From Eudorina sp. 2006-703-Eu-15 (lineage: Eukaryota; Chlorophyta; Chlorophyceae; Chlamydomonadales; Volvocaceae), in assembly GCA_003117195.1 (NCBI GenBank), contig BDSI01000017.1, forward strand, positions 558,001 through 622,000: a stretch of 64,000 nt of DNA, in the 5' to 3' direction. Of this stretch, positions 11,457 to 24,500 are shown piece after piece. The first letter of the stretch is position 1; each line of letters opens with the position of its first letter. Both the position numbers and the translations under genes were made by a program. The notes beneath the pieces are model-generated. The model was given only the letters and a program-made list of their open reading frames with translations, had not been told where the DNA came from and ran no database searches.

Positions 11457-14400
11457 ATGCTGCAAAGCAAGCTCGACCCCTGGGGCAAAGCTCATCAAGC
11501 TGAAAGCTTTCATTCTTCTGGCTCGAAGAGCCAAGCCGCTGGCTCCAGCGGCTCCGGTGCTTCACGCCATGCGCGTGGGACCGGCGACGCCTCGGCCGGA
11601 CCACCTCCACACGCCCAAGCATCAGCATCACATGTTGTCGAGAAATCAGGCGTGCGCAAGGAAGGAAGCACCGGCGGAGCAGGCGGGAAGCTGCCACATG
11701 TAGATGGCGCCGGCCGGCAGTCCCGCCGGACGCCCCCGGTCTCCCCACCAGGCCACCATGGGGCCGCGGGCGGCAAGGCCGGAGTACGTGGCGGCGCGGC
11801 GGCGCCTCCCTCCCCCGGCCTGAAGCCCAGCCTCAAGGCGGGTACCCCCCGCACGGTGCGGGCCACGGGCCGCCCCGCGGATATCGAGCCGCTGGCGGTG
11901 CGCTCGCCCCCACCCCCTACCCGCGCTCCCAGCGGTGCGCCGGCGGCCCAGCGCGACCGGAGCCCGGACCTGATGCCCCGCCGCCCCTCCAGATCGCCCC
12001 AATCCAGCACCACCATCTCCCTCCCCGCCCTGCCCAAACTGCCCATGGCTGCCGTACCCGGCACCGACGCGGCCGCCAACACCAACGCCTCCCCCTTCGC
12101 CCTCACGTCCCCCTGCATCTCCGTCGCCTTCCCCGCCACTTCTCCCACCTCGGGCAGCACCCCCCACGGCGCCACCGCCAGCACCTCGGCCAGCAACCTC
12201 ACCCCCAGCGGCTCCGGCGCTGCCGGCGGCGGCAGCTTCAACGACGGCTCCAAGGGCGCCGCTGCCGCCGCCGCGCCGCTGGCCACTCTCGCCGCCCTGC
12301 GCGAGGAAGCCGCGGGCCTCATGTCCGCCGCAGGGCTGACGGTGCCCGACCGCGGCGGGGGCAGCGCCCCGATGCCGACCTCCCCTTCCCGCCTGGGATC
12401 TCTACCCTTCTTCGGCGTCGCCGGCTCCTCCTCCATGCGCTCCTCCCGCGGCGGCGGCCTGCCGTTCCCGCTCTTCATGACGCCCGGCGGCGGTAACGGC
12501 AGCAACCCCGGCAGCCCGCTGCGCGGCTCGCACTCCTTCCTCAGCGGCGGCCGCGGCCGCCGTAGCCCGGGGAACGCGCGCCGACGGCCGGTCAAGCGCG
12601 TGGGGGGCCAGCAGCAAAGCAGCGCCCGCCTGAGCCTCAGCAGCAAGAGCGGCCGCCGCATCCCCGACCCCACCGGCCCCTTCGAGGTGGTCACCACCGC
12701 CCCCGGGGTGATCGGGGAGGTGCGCTTCAGCCAGGAGGTCTGGTGCATGGATCTGTGGAAGGTGCTGGAAGGTGGCTGCGACCAGCAGAGGGTGTGGACG
12801 TTCGGGTCGCCGGCGATCAGCAGCGCGGCGGCGGCGGCGGCGCACATCCTGGCGGCGACGGGCGGCGTGCAGACGGCGGCGGGGGCGGGCCAGAGCGGCG
12901 CGGCGGGGGAGGGCGCTGGCGGCGGAGGCGCGGGCAGGGTGGGCGGGACGGGAAATGGGGCTGCCGCGGCGATGGGCGGCAGTACGGACCGCGGGGTGAC
13001 GTACACGAGCCCGCAGCCTCTGGCGCTGCTCAACGGGGTCATCTTTCGGGCGGTGGCGGCAGGTGGGTGGGTGGGTGGCTGGGTGGGTGGGTGGCTGGGT
13101 GGGTGGCTGGGTGGGTGGCTGGGTGGCTGGGTGAGTGGCAGAGGGTTGTGCAGGCGGGGCTGTGGGCGGTGGCGGTGGGAGAGGGAGCGGGTGACCCACT
13201 CGGGAGGACCGACTCGCGTGGCCCGAGGTGACTGCGGCCACAGCGGGCACCAAACCCCGCATTCCATTGCGGCCCCTGCACCCGGGTGTCGTCATCGCGC
13301 TCACTTACCCCCACTCACCCCACACCACACCACACCACACCACCCCATCCACGGGTGTGCCCGGCTTCGTTTCTGGGTCTGATCTTCCTCTGCATCCCCG
13401 CCCACCCCGCCCCCAACGGTCGGTCGTCCGGTGCCCCCCAGGCTCCCACCACGGCGCCGCCATCTCCTCCGACGGCTACCTCTACATCTGGGGCTCCGAC
13501 TCGCGCGGACAGCTGGGCCGCGGCTGGCCCTCCACCCAGCACATCGCCGGCCACTCCCTGCCGCGGGAGGTGCAGCCGCCCATCGAGGCCTCCCTGGAGG
13601 ACCTGCAGGGCCAGCTGCCGGTCAGCCTGGTGCAGGGCATCCTGGCCTCCAACTCCTCGCGCCACCACAGCTCCCGGCGGCTGCTACTGCTGGACGACCC
13701 GGGCGGCAGCAGCCCCCGCAGCGCCCTGAGCCCTAGGTGCACAGGCAGCCCCAGGGGGAACAGCCGCAGCCGGGGCCGAAGCGGCGTCGCCGTCGGCGGC
13801 CTCCGCCCCGGGGGCGCGGAGACCGCCACGGGGGGCGGCGGCGGCGGCGGCGGCGCCTCCGGTCGGAGCTCCCGCGGGGTCACCAGTGAGGGCGTCGTGA
13901 CCGTCGGCGGCGGCGTCGGTGTCGGCGGCGCCATCACGTCAGGTGGTGCGGCGGAGGCGGAGGCGGAGGGGGATCTGGCGCGGGAGAGCCCCGGCAGTCC
14001 CCGGACGCCCACAGACGGCGGCGGCATCACGTTGTTCCCCATGCCCGAGGTGCACTCCCCGGCAACGGAGCACTCCCGCTCGCGGCTGCTGTCCCCCACT
14101 TCCTCCATCTCGTCGCTGCACAGGGGTTACGAGAGCAAGCAGCTCGCGTTGGCGACGGCGGCGGTGTCCTCGGGCCTGGCGGTGCCTGGCGCCGCCACGG
14201 CGGCGGTCGCCGCCGCCGCTGCGGCTGCGGCGGCGGCGGAGGCCGCCGCTGCCGGCGTCCGCCCGCCGGGCGTCAGCGGCGCCGGCAGCGGCGTCGCTGC
14301 CGGCACCGGCGACGGCACCGACCCCGACGGCGACGGCACCGACTTTGGCAGTCCCCGCCGCACATCCGCGGTGGCGGAGCACCACCACCTGCACGTGTAC

Positions 14401-17400
14401 CGCCTCAAGTTCGGGCTGGCGGTGCGGGCGATGGCGTGCGGGGCGCTGCACACACTTGTCGCGCTGGAGGGCGGCGGGGTGATGGGCTGGGGCGACAACG
14501 CCTCCGGACAGGCCACCGGCCGGCCCGGCTCCCCCGCCGTGCGCATCACCATCCCCACGCGCCTGCCCGAGTTCGAGCAGCTGGAGGTGGTGTGCCTCTC
14601 CGCTGCGCTGCAGCACAGCGTCGCCGTCACCGCCGCCGGCGCCGTCTGGGCCTGGGGCAGCAACCGCCACGGCCGGCTGGGCATCGGCGTCGCCGCGCCC
14701 GCCTCCGTCGTCGGCTCGCCCGCCGGCACCCCCGGCCGCGCCCAGACGTCCTCCGGCGCCGGCCGCGACCCGCTGCCCAACACCGCCGCCCTGCTCGCCC
14801 ACGCGCACCACTCCCCCCACGGCCTCCACGACGACGTCAAACAGGGCCTCACCTTCCCCCCCAGCCGCGTGAAACTCCCGCCGGGGATTGCCGTACGGGC
14901 CGTGGCGTGCGGGTACCGACACACGCTCGCGGTGGCGGCTGACGGCGGGGTGTGGGCGTGGGGCAGTAACGCCAACCAGGCGCTTGGGTACGCGGACTTT
15001 GCGGACCGCCCGGCGCCCGTCAAGGTGCCGGGGCTGCCGCCCTGCGAGTCGGTGGCCGCGGCGGCCGTGTCCGCCGCCGTGTCGTGTGAGGGGCACCTGT
15101 ACCTGTGGGGCTGCGACTCCTACCTGAACCCCTGGGTGCACCGCAACCGGGTGGGGGGCCCGCAGAGCACCGCCATGAGCCCGCGGAGCGCATCGCTGCC
15201 GGTCATTCACAGGTGGGGGGGTGGGGGGGTTTGCGGGGTGCGGGGGGGGGGCCGGTAAGGGGTGGGGATCGTGGGCGGCGGTTGGCTGTGTGTGTAATGT
15301 GTGTAAGAGGGGATCGATGTGTGCGAGTGGGGGTTGAGCGGAGGAAGCTGACGGTGCGGAGCCGCATGCGTGCGCGTGTGTGTAAGAGAAACTGAACCGC
15401 GAGAAGCCAAGTCCAGCGGTAAAGGCGACACAGGCGAAGTAAGTGCAGTGTGTGTTGGAGGGGGATCCGCCAAATGTGTGGTTCGCCAGGAACCCGCGCG
15501 CCGCTTTTGCGGATGTGGATGTACGAGCGGTTACGCCTCCGCCGCCCCCTGCCGCCCCCTCCTCCCCTCCTCTGCCACCCTGGTTCGCCGCAGGGTCCGG
15601 TGGCTGGGCGCCCAGCGCTTCCGGTCCGTGACCGTGGGGGCCCGGCACGCGGTGGCGGTGTCCAGCTACGCGCACCTGTACTACTGGGGGGACGAGGACA
15701 TGCTGCCGGCGACCATGCAGTACGGCGCGACCAGGTGGGTACGGCAGCCAGGGGACGAGCGGCGGCCGAGGGGTGTGTGTGTGTTCCCGTAAGAGGACCA
15801 CAGACCATCCCGAAACCCACGGTATGTGCCGTACCCGCACCCACCCCGTACCGTCCATTACACACACACACATACCTTCAAACCCCAAGTTTTTGTGCGC
15901 CGGTCGCCCTTCAGGCCCCCTCCTCCTCCCCCCGCCCCGGCCCCCAACTGGTCCCCCTCGCCCCCCCGCAGGCTGAACGTCAAACCCCCGGAGCCGCACG
16001 ACTTCCTGTCCATCCCCCCCACCGAGCACGTCGGCGACGGCAGCGTGCCGCCGCCCCCGCCGCCGCCTTACGACCCCCGCTCCCCCATGACGTACTACAG
16101 CGGCTCCAGCGCGCTGCCCAACCGCCTGGCCGCGTTCCGCATCATCAACGCCCGCCCCTCCGCGGGTCGGATGTCGGAGGCCAGCGGCTACAGGAGCACC
16201 CTCCTGGATAGCGCCATGGCCAGTTTCAGCGGCTATGTCAACACCGGCTCAACCACCGGCTACGGAGCGGCTGCGCCGTACTACTCCCACTCGGGCAGCA
16301 GCTTCCTGGGGTACCTCGGCCTCGGGGGACCCTGGGGTCGTGATGAGTACGACAGGTACGGCCTGGTCGTACGGCTGTGTGTGTTCAACGGCCGGGTGTA
16401 CATGGCGATCCGGCCGCGGAGGCCCTCGACGCCGCTGATGGGGGTGAGCGGTTTCGGAGGCGGAACGGGAGGGGCGGGCGGCAGCGGCGTGTCGAATGCG
16501 AGTCGGCCGACGTCCTTGTTGGAGGCGCGCGGCGGCGGCAGCGCGGGCAGCATGCTGGCGCCGGAGAGCAGCGCGGCGGCGGCGGCGGCCGCGGCGGCGG
16601 AGGCGAGGGGCAGCGTGGCGGGGGGGGCCCGCAGCGCCTCCCCTTCCGGCTCCAGGGTGGCGCCCTCTGCGCTGGCGACGGGCGAGGAGCAGGCGGTGCT
16701 GCTGGCGGCCGGGGAGGGCCACACGGTGTGCGTGTGCGGACATACCAGGTGAGTGGGGGAGTGACAAGTGGGGGGTGTGAGGGCAGGGGCAGGGGCAGGG
16801 GCAGGGGCAGGGGCAGGGGCAGGGGCAGGGGCAGGGGCAGGGGCAGGGGCAGGGGCAGGGGCAGGGGCAGGGGCAGGGGCAGGGGCAGGGGCAGGGGCAG
16901 GGGCATATTAAGACAGGAAGCTCAGAACGAGCCCGGGTAGGGCATGTTGAACATGCGGTGTGTGGATGACCGGGTGCCCGGGGGCGGGTGAGATAGCCCC
17001 TCTTTACCCCCCCTTCCCCCCCGCCCGGGGTGGCACACCCCCACATCCCCACACCCCCACACCCCCAGGCACACCTCGACCCTGGAAGAGACCCGCAACG
17101 CCATGATGCTGATGCTGCGGCAGTACGCCCGCCACTGGCACGGCGTACGGCGTACGGCTCAGACCCGGCTGGTGGGGGGCTCGCCGGTGCGGGTGAGGGC
17201 CAGGTCGCCGGACAGGTACGGGGCCGGCCAAGTCCGAGGGGGCCCGGGGCGGGGTGGGGCGGCTGCGACGATGAATGCAAGTGATTATGGAAGCAACGAG
17301 AGCTTTGACTTCCTACATGTGTATATCTGTAAGTGTGTATGATAATGTGGCACTACGGAAGAACTGAATCAATGAACGTTACAGCGGACCCCGAAAAGGG

Positions 17401-20400
17401 AGGGATCAACGGTGTACACCTGGGCAAGCCCCAGCAGAACTGTACGGAGACCTCCTGACCCGACTCTCCTGCAATGGTTGTGATGTGACGTGACGTGATG
17501 TGATGTGTGTGTCTGGTGTGCGGTGCAGTCGGCGGCCCTCCAGCGGTCGCAGCTCGCGCAGTGTGTACGGCATGAACCGCGCGCAGGTGCCGTCGCTCCA
17601 GGAGGCGTACCGGGATCCCTTCCCGTACATCGAGTTGGACGAGCGGCCCGCCGATCCGCGGGACGAGCTGTGCACGCTGGACATGCTGCTGGTGTTCTGC
17701 AGGTGTGGACCGGGGGAGGGCGAGGGGGAGGGGGGGCCACCGGCGGCCCCTCCCCACCCTTTTTGTCAATACAGACAGCGAAACCGCAAAAGAGCAACAA
17801 ACCCTCACGCACCAGTTCAGCCACTTATGTCTTCTGCCCAGGCGCGATCTCCCACCCTCGCCCCTAGCACCCCCGACCTGCGTTGCTCTCCCCCCTCCCT
17901 CCCCCTCCCCGCTACCTCACACCACCGGTCAGCGATTGCCACGACCACTGACTCGCTCCGCTTCCCCCCACTATCCTAAGTTTGCGGGGTGTGCCCAGGC
18001 TCATTGCTGGGTTTGGTCTTATCAGTTGGACCCGCACTGTCGGGCGTGCCCGTCGCAAATCCCGCACGCATGCCTGCCCCGCCAGCCGACGAACGCACCT
18101 CCGCCTCTTTCTCCCCCCCCCGGGGGTGTTCCCCCCAGACAAGCCGGTCTGATCGACAACATCAGTGAGTACAATGACGTCATCGAGCTGTACCGGGTCC
18201 AGCTGACCAACAAGCACGCCAGGATACCCCCCAGCATGAAGCACGCGGCGGAGAACTCGGGTGGTGAGCGGGGGGGGGGGTAAAGGGGGGATGGGGGGGT
18301 TGAGGAGGCGGGGGTTGCATCAGGGAGGGCCGGCTTCTGGGGGTGGGGGGGAGGTTCAGGCAGGGGAGAGGGGGTGATGCCGTACAGCCTGCGAGGGGAG
18401 CCCTGTGGTTTGCGTTTGGCATACTGCCGGGGTTACAAAGTCAGGGAGGGGGCCCAGGTGGCGGTCAGGGGTTTGGCAGCGACGAAGCGCTCATGCGTCG
18501 TCAACGTAGTGTCCCGAGCTGCGTATCGGCTCTCCTCTCCCCTCTCCTCTCTCTCTCCTCTCCATCCCTATCCCGCAGCCCTGGACCCCTCTCGCCCAAC
18601 GACCGCCCCACACGCTCTAACGCCCACGCCAACCCTCCACAAACAACAGGTGGTTCCGGCGCTTGCCCCAACACTCTTGACGTTGCGTCCATACCGGTCC
18701 ATACCCCCCCCCGGGCTCCCTCGTCCCCTCCTTGCCGCCCCCCGCCCAACCCTCTCCCCCCCGCGCCCCCCAGGCTGGGACGCTTCCAACAACCCCACCG
18801 GCCCCATCAACATGCTCCCCCGGCGGCTGCACGCCCCCGTGCCGGAACCCACCATCACCCACCCCAAGCACCAGGAGGCGGACGGCCGACCCGGGGGTCG
18901 CGTCGGCTTTGGCGGCTCCTTCTCCGGCCCGGGCCTCCACAGCAGCCCCCCCCGGGAGCACCCGCCCGCCTCCCCCAACCACATGCTGCGACTGGCCCCC
19001 GGCGCCGCAAGCCGCATGGCGGGGGTGGGGATGGGCATGGGGGGCTCGCAGCCGCCCACGCCCGTGCACACGATCGGCAGCGGCGGCGGCGGCGGCGGCA
19101 GCCTCAGGCCGTCGGCGCTGGGGATGCTGGTGGAGGAGCCGGGGGTGTCGGCGTCAGGCGCGCCGGCGTCGATCAGCGGCGGCGCAGGTGGTGCTGGCGG
19201 GGCTGGTCCCGGTGGCGGCGCCGGCGGCGCCGCCGGGTCACGGCAGGGTACGGCAGGAAGCTCGGTGCCCTGCACGCCGCCGAGCCTCCGCATCGTGGAC
19301 ATGCGTTCGTACATGCCGCGTACGGACAAGGACGAGGCGGCGGGTGAGCGCACGGGGGCTGTGGTGCCGCGGGTTTGGGGGCATGAGGGGGCGCGGGCGG
19401 GTCTGGGCGTTGGGAGGAGGTAGCGGCCGGGGGTAATACGGCCCTGTGCGGAATGGGCTCGAGAGGTAAAAGGGATCGGGTCTAGGCCCCGGTAGTCTGC
19501 TTGTGCGGCGGCTGACCTTATGCGTCTCGTAGCTTTGCCGGTGGCTGTCTGCATTCCGCCAGCGGTGACGGGATGACCTGGCGGGGTGCCGTGGGGGCCC
19601 TGGCTGACGGGGCGCTCTGAGGCTGTCCCCTCGTGTCTCTTTCCTTCCTCGCCGCCTCGTGGTGGATGCGAGGCTGCCCACCGTCCGCCCCGAAACCGCC
19701 CAGTGGTGCTGGCCGCCTTCCTCCCCCCCCCTCGCTGCCGATCTACGGTACTGTACTAGTTTTGTCCAGGCGAACCGTCGCTCTGGCAGCAGCGCAATTT
19801 CAAATGTTACCAATTTCCTCCCCCCCCCGTCCCCCTCCCCTCCTGCCCCCACCAGGCCCCGACGAACGGCTCCAGGACGCGGACGTGGTGGACCTGCTGA
19901 TGGGCCTTATGCAGAACCGGCAGATGGCCTCCGGAGGCAGCACTACCCAACACCTGGGGGCCCCGGCGCTGCTGCAACAGCTTGCCGTACACCACTTCAC
20001 CAAGCTCAAGAAGACCTGCTGTGCGGCGCCGCTGCCCTGGGTGCTGGGACAGGTGGGCAGGGGGGAGGGGGGAGGGGAGGGGAGGGGGGGGGCCCGGCTG
20101 GATGTCAGGGATTGGGGTGGGGGCACAGGGACTGGAGCCGGGACTGCGGGGGAGCCCCCTCCCCCCGAGACGGGAGGGGCCCGCGGGGAAGGGGGAGGCC
20201 GCTGACGAGCAGGGCTAGGGTTGCCCGACCACTTCCTGGGTGTGTTGCTGGAGCCCGGCTGCCCGCTGTGGTCGGTGGCCCCCCCCCTGCATGCGGCTTC
20301 ATTGCTGTCCTGTCCTTAACCCGGATGGGCCCCCCTCCCCGTCCCCTTGCCACCAATGTCCTATACCCGCCCCCCTCCCCCTTTTCCCCCGGCCCCCCCG

Positions 20401-21481
20401 TCCGCCGCCTTCAGGTGATCCGCACCGAGATGCTCCGGGCCCTGGACAGCGGCCCCAACAGCCTCACCCTGCACCAGGCCTACATCTTCCTCACCTCGGA
20501 GCACTCGGCGCCGCAGGACCTGCACCTGTCCATGCAGGTGGGGGCGGGTTGTGTGTGCGGGGTGGGGGTGTGGGGGCGTGGCGGCAGGGGAAATGGGGCG
20601 GCAGTCGGGAGGAATGAATGTCCGCATCATCAAATCAGAGTTTGAGGGTCGGTACGGGGCAGTGGCAGTAGTGCTGGTGGGGTAGTGGTGGTGGCCATGG
20701 GGCCTCAAAACGTCAAAACCCTAACCCACAGACGTGCCCAGCCGTCTGTAGCTTGTCCACCTCGGACCCTCCCTGGCTCCTGGGGCCCCCCCTTTCCCCC
20801 CTATAATTGGCTTTTAGTTATGTCTACCAATTTCCTACCCCCCCCTGCAGGACATGCGGCTGGGTCTGGCCCAGCTGGACCAGCCCTTCACGGTGCCCCT
20901 GCTCCGCCTGGCGCAGTTCATCCGGCAGTCGGGGCTGCTGCCCAGGCTGCTCAGCAGGATCATCTCGCACCTGCACAAGGTGGGGAGGGGGGGATGAGGG
21001 CGGGGGTGCGGGTGCGGGTGGGGGGGGGAGTTAAAGAGAACTGAGCCGCGGTGGGGGTGGGGGTGGGGGTGGGTTTGTGTTGGTTGGGGGGTACTGGCAT
21101 AGGGGTTTTTTGAGCAACCCAGTCGGGGTGGCGTCGTCGGGGTGGAGGGAGGCGCCCACACACCCTCTCGCCCTGCCACCACGCCCTCCCCCGTGTGTCA
21201 ATCCATTGCCCCACACCCCCTCCCCCTTCCGGCCCCCCCCAACCTCCCCCCCAGGTCGCCGAGTACTACCTGGACCGCCTGGCGGTGGTGGACCAGGTGC
21301 CCTGGTGGTGGCCCGTGGAGGTGCTCCACAACCGGCGGGCGGCGGTCAACAGCACGGGGGTGTCCTCCACCCTCTACCAGCGACCCGACACGTTCGCCAT
21401 GTGGCAGCAGCCCAACACTTGCAACCTGCTGGGGCTGGAGACGGTGCGGGGGGGAGGGGAGGAGGGGAGGAGGGGAGGAGG

Positions 21482-21519
<38 letters not shown>

Positions 21520-24500
21520 GGGGAGGAGGGGAGGAGGGGAGGAGGGGAGGAGGGGAGGAGGGGAGGAGGGGAGGAGGGGAGGAGGGGAGGAGGAGGGAGG
21601 AGGGGAGGAGGGAGGAGGGGAGGAGGGGAGGAGGGAGGAGGGGAGGAGGGGAGGAGGGGAGGAGGGGAGGAGGGGAGGAGGGGAGGAGGGGAGGAGGGGA
21701 GGAGGGGAGGAGGGGAGGAGGGGGATCCGGGCGCGCTTCCCCTCTCTCCCCCGTGGCCGACGGTTCTCATCGTTGCCTGGGCCTGCCGTCATCATGTCGC
21801 GCTGCTGCACCGTCACTGCCAGTCGCGACAAGTACACTCCCGCCGGGTTTGGGCGATTTTCTGCGGCTTTCGCTGCCGTGATTGGTAGCAAGGCAGTACT
21901 GGTGTGCTGGAGGGTCCGGGGCGCTGGGATGGGGGGGAGGTCGAGGGCGGACCCGGGGAGGGAGCGGAGGGAGGGAGGGAGGGGAGCGGCGCGATGACAC
22001 GCGACGAGGGCGGGAGGGTCGGAAGGGTCGGGAGAGGGGTGGGAGAGGGGTGGGAGGGGCTTGCGGCTGCTAACACGATTGAACCAGGTGCGGGTAAGGA
22101 CACGTCTGACTGCAAATAATGTATGTGGGAGAAGCCCACCCATAACCGCTGGATGTGTGTGCGCCTTCCTATCCTCGTGCGCGCAGATCGCCGGCGTCGT
22201 GTACGATTTTGACATCCTGGGCGTGTACTACGGCACCACCCGCAAGGCGCTCCGGAACCAGCTGACCAGCGAGGAGCAGCTGGCCCTGGAGCACGCCAAG
22301 CGGGACCGCCTGCTGGCCTACGTGCTGGCGTACGTCATGGGGCAGTACCTGGTAGGTCGGTTGGATCGGTTGCACCAGTTGGATTGGTTGTAACCGTGAC
22401 AAGGTGGACCCGTAGTCCCGACCGGGCGTAGGCGCCTCATCAGTTGGATTGGTTGAAGATTGGTGGTTGCATAGCGACCTGATCCCGCTGATCTCTCCGC
22501 TGCTTCCCCTCGCCTGCCAGCTCCGAAATCACCATTCCCCGCGGCCCCCCCCGCCCCCCGCCCCTCACACGTATGTCTATGTACACCAAATGGCTATAAC
22601 TGCCCCCACCCCTGGGCGTTCTTGTCATCTCCCCCCTTCCCCCTTCCCCCGCCCCTGCTGCCCCACCCCCTTCCCCGCCTCTTATCCCCCCTCCCCCTCC
22701 CCCTCCCCCTCCCCCTCCCCCCCGGTAGGTTCCCCTGGAGCGGCCCTGGACATGCGACCCGATCACGTGCTCGAGTCCGCCGTGTCGTACCCGCAGTTCA
22801 TCGAGATCCTGGCCGCCTGCCTGTCCCTCAAGGCCGCCACACAGACCCCCATGGGCGCCGTACTGAGCAGCGTGCAGCTGCTGCCCACCCTGGGGGACAC
22901 CCTGCAGCACCTGCCGTCCATGCTGGAGGCGGTGGGGCTGTGGCGGGAGAAGATCCTGTATCCCTGGAAGTTCAACAGGGTCAAACACAACGACGTGGAG
23001 CTGCAGCGACAGGCAAGGGCGGGGGGGGGGGCATGGGCACGGGGATGGCTAGGGGTGTGTGTGTAAGGGGGGGGGTATAGGAAATTGGTGGACATATTCA
23101 AACTGCTGCGCTGCGTACGGTAATGGGTGAGTCGCGTGGGTTGTCGCGGGTTGCAGTGGTAGGGGGTTAGGTTGCTCACCCGTACTGCCGTACTCCGGTA
23201 CAGCAGTACACCGACGGGTCTGGTCGAGGGCCGCCTTGCCCGAATCCGGGGCTTCCTGACCCGGCCCCGCTCTGCCCGCCTCTCCGCCTCTCCGCCTCTC
23301 CGCTTCTCTGCCCCCGGCCCCCAGGTGGACCGCGCCTTCAGCCTCTACTGCACCATCGACCCGCTGGCCCAGACTCTGGGGATCAACATCTACCAGTTCA
23401 CGCAGCTCATACGGGACACCGACATGGCGGATAAGACGGTGCGGAAGGGAGGGCAGGGGAGGCCAGGGAGGGGGCCTGATCAGCGAGGAGGCGATCTGCA
23501 ATAACGCGCACACGTGTGTGTGATATCCGCTGTTTGCCCGGAAGCAGGAGGTGTTACGCAAGTTGGCCTTGCCTCGGGGTGGATGCACCTTGATCAAGGA
23601 TGTGCATGGGGTGGGTAGCTGCGTGGGTGGATTTGAGTCCTTCTCACGGCAACCCCCACTCCGGCCCCCACCTCGCCCCTCCCCGGCCCCCGTCCGTCCC
23701 CCGCCCTCCCCCTCCCAGCTGACCATGGAGCGCATCCAGGAGGTGTTTGCCGCCGTGGCGATGGTCCGGGTGCGCTCCGTGCCCGCGCTGAGGTCCCGGG
23801 CGGGGCCCAACCGCCAGGACGACGACATGGAGTGGACCGGTCTCACCGCCGCGCAGATCATCCGGCTGTCCACATCCCAGTTCGCGTACACGGGTGGGTG
23901 GGTTGTCGGTGGACGCAGCCCGGGGGGGGGGAGGGCGGGGAGGTAACGGGGGGAGGGAACGCGCCTCGCGGCGTCGTTTGACATTCCATCTGCGCCCCGC
24001 CCTACCCTCCCAACCCGCCCCCCTACCCCTACCCTCACCCCTGCCCGTGTCCTCCCCCCCACCCGCCAGTCGCCCAGCACAAGCTGGAGGAGCACCTGTC
24101 GCTGCGCGAGAAGGCCATGAAGAGCGCCTGGAAGCCCCGCGATGGCCCCTCCGCCTCCCAGGGCACCGTGTCACTTGCCCTGGCGCTGAGGGAGGCCGCG
24201 CAGCGCAGCGCGGAGCAGGTCGACGACGCGGAGGCGGGCATTGTCGTACGGCCCAGCGGCCCCGCCGGGCCCCGCTGGGGGCCGGGCTGGGTCACCGCCC
24301 CCCCCGCCGGCGCCGCCGCCGACACGGCCCAGGGGGGCAGCGGCGCCGGCTCCCTGACCTCCATCGGTCCGGGTCCCGGTGTCGTACCCGGCAGCCCGCT
24401 GGCGGTCAGTCCGCTGCGCGGCGGCGTTGGCGGCCCCGGCGGCGTCGCCGTCCAGGCGACGTCGCCCACCACCGCCGTCGCCGCCGCCATCGCCAACGCT

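Larger units (their letters stand above)
13442..17215 (+). other. RCC1-like seven-bladed propeller region
   Basis: Blade-like units follow the RCC1 pattern of a small-residue strand, HT/HS plus a hydrophobic strand, then WG. They start at SHHGAAISSDGYLYIWG (exon 2), ACGALHTLVALEGGGVMGWG, SAALQHSVAVTAAGAVWAWG, ACGYRHTLAVAADGGVWAWG, AVSCEGHLYLWG, then GARHAVAVSSYAHLYYWG (exon 3) and GEGHTVCVCGHT (exon 4 end). Long Gly/Ala/Ser inserts separate blades 1-2 and 6-7. Seven units is the number needed to close a propeller. Confidence 0.75.

Noticed and set aside
11510..13267. Minus-strand open frame of 585 codons
   Set aside because: Antisense of exon 1 of the RCC1-containing gene. It ends in a His/Pro repeat made by the GGGTGG array.
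16385..16906. Minus-strand frame coding (LPLP)n and plus-strand frame coding (GRGR)n
   Set aside because: Artefacts of the intronic GGGGCA array.
21198..21770. Ser/Pro-rich and Gly/Glu-rich frames over the GGGGAGGA array
   Set aside because: Simple-repeat translation within intron 12. The flanking splice sites remove it.
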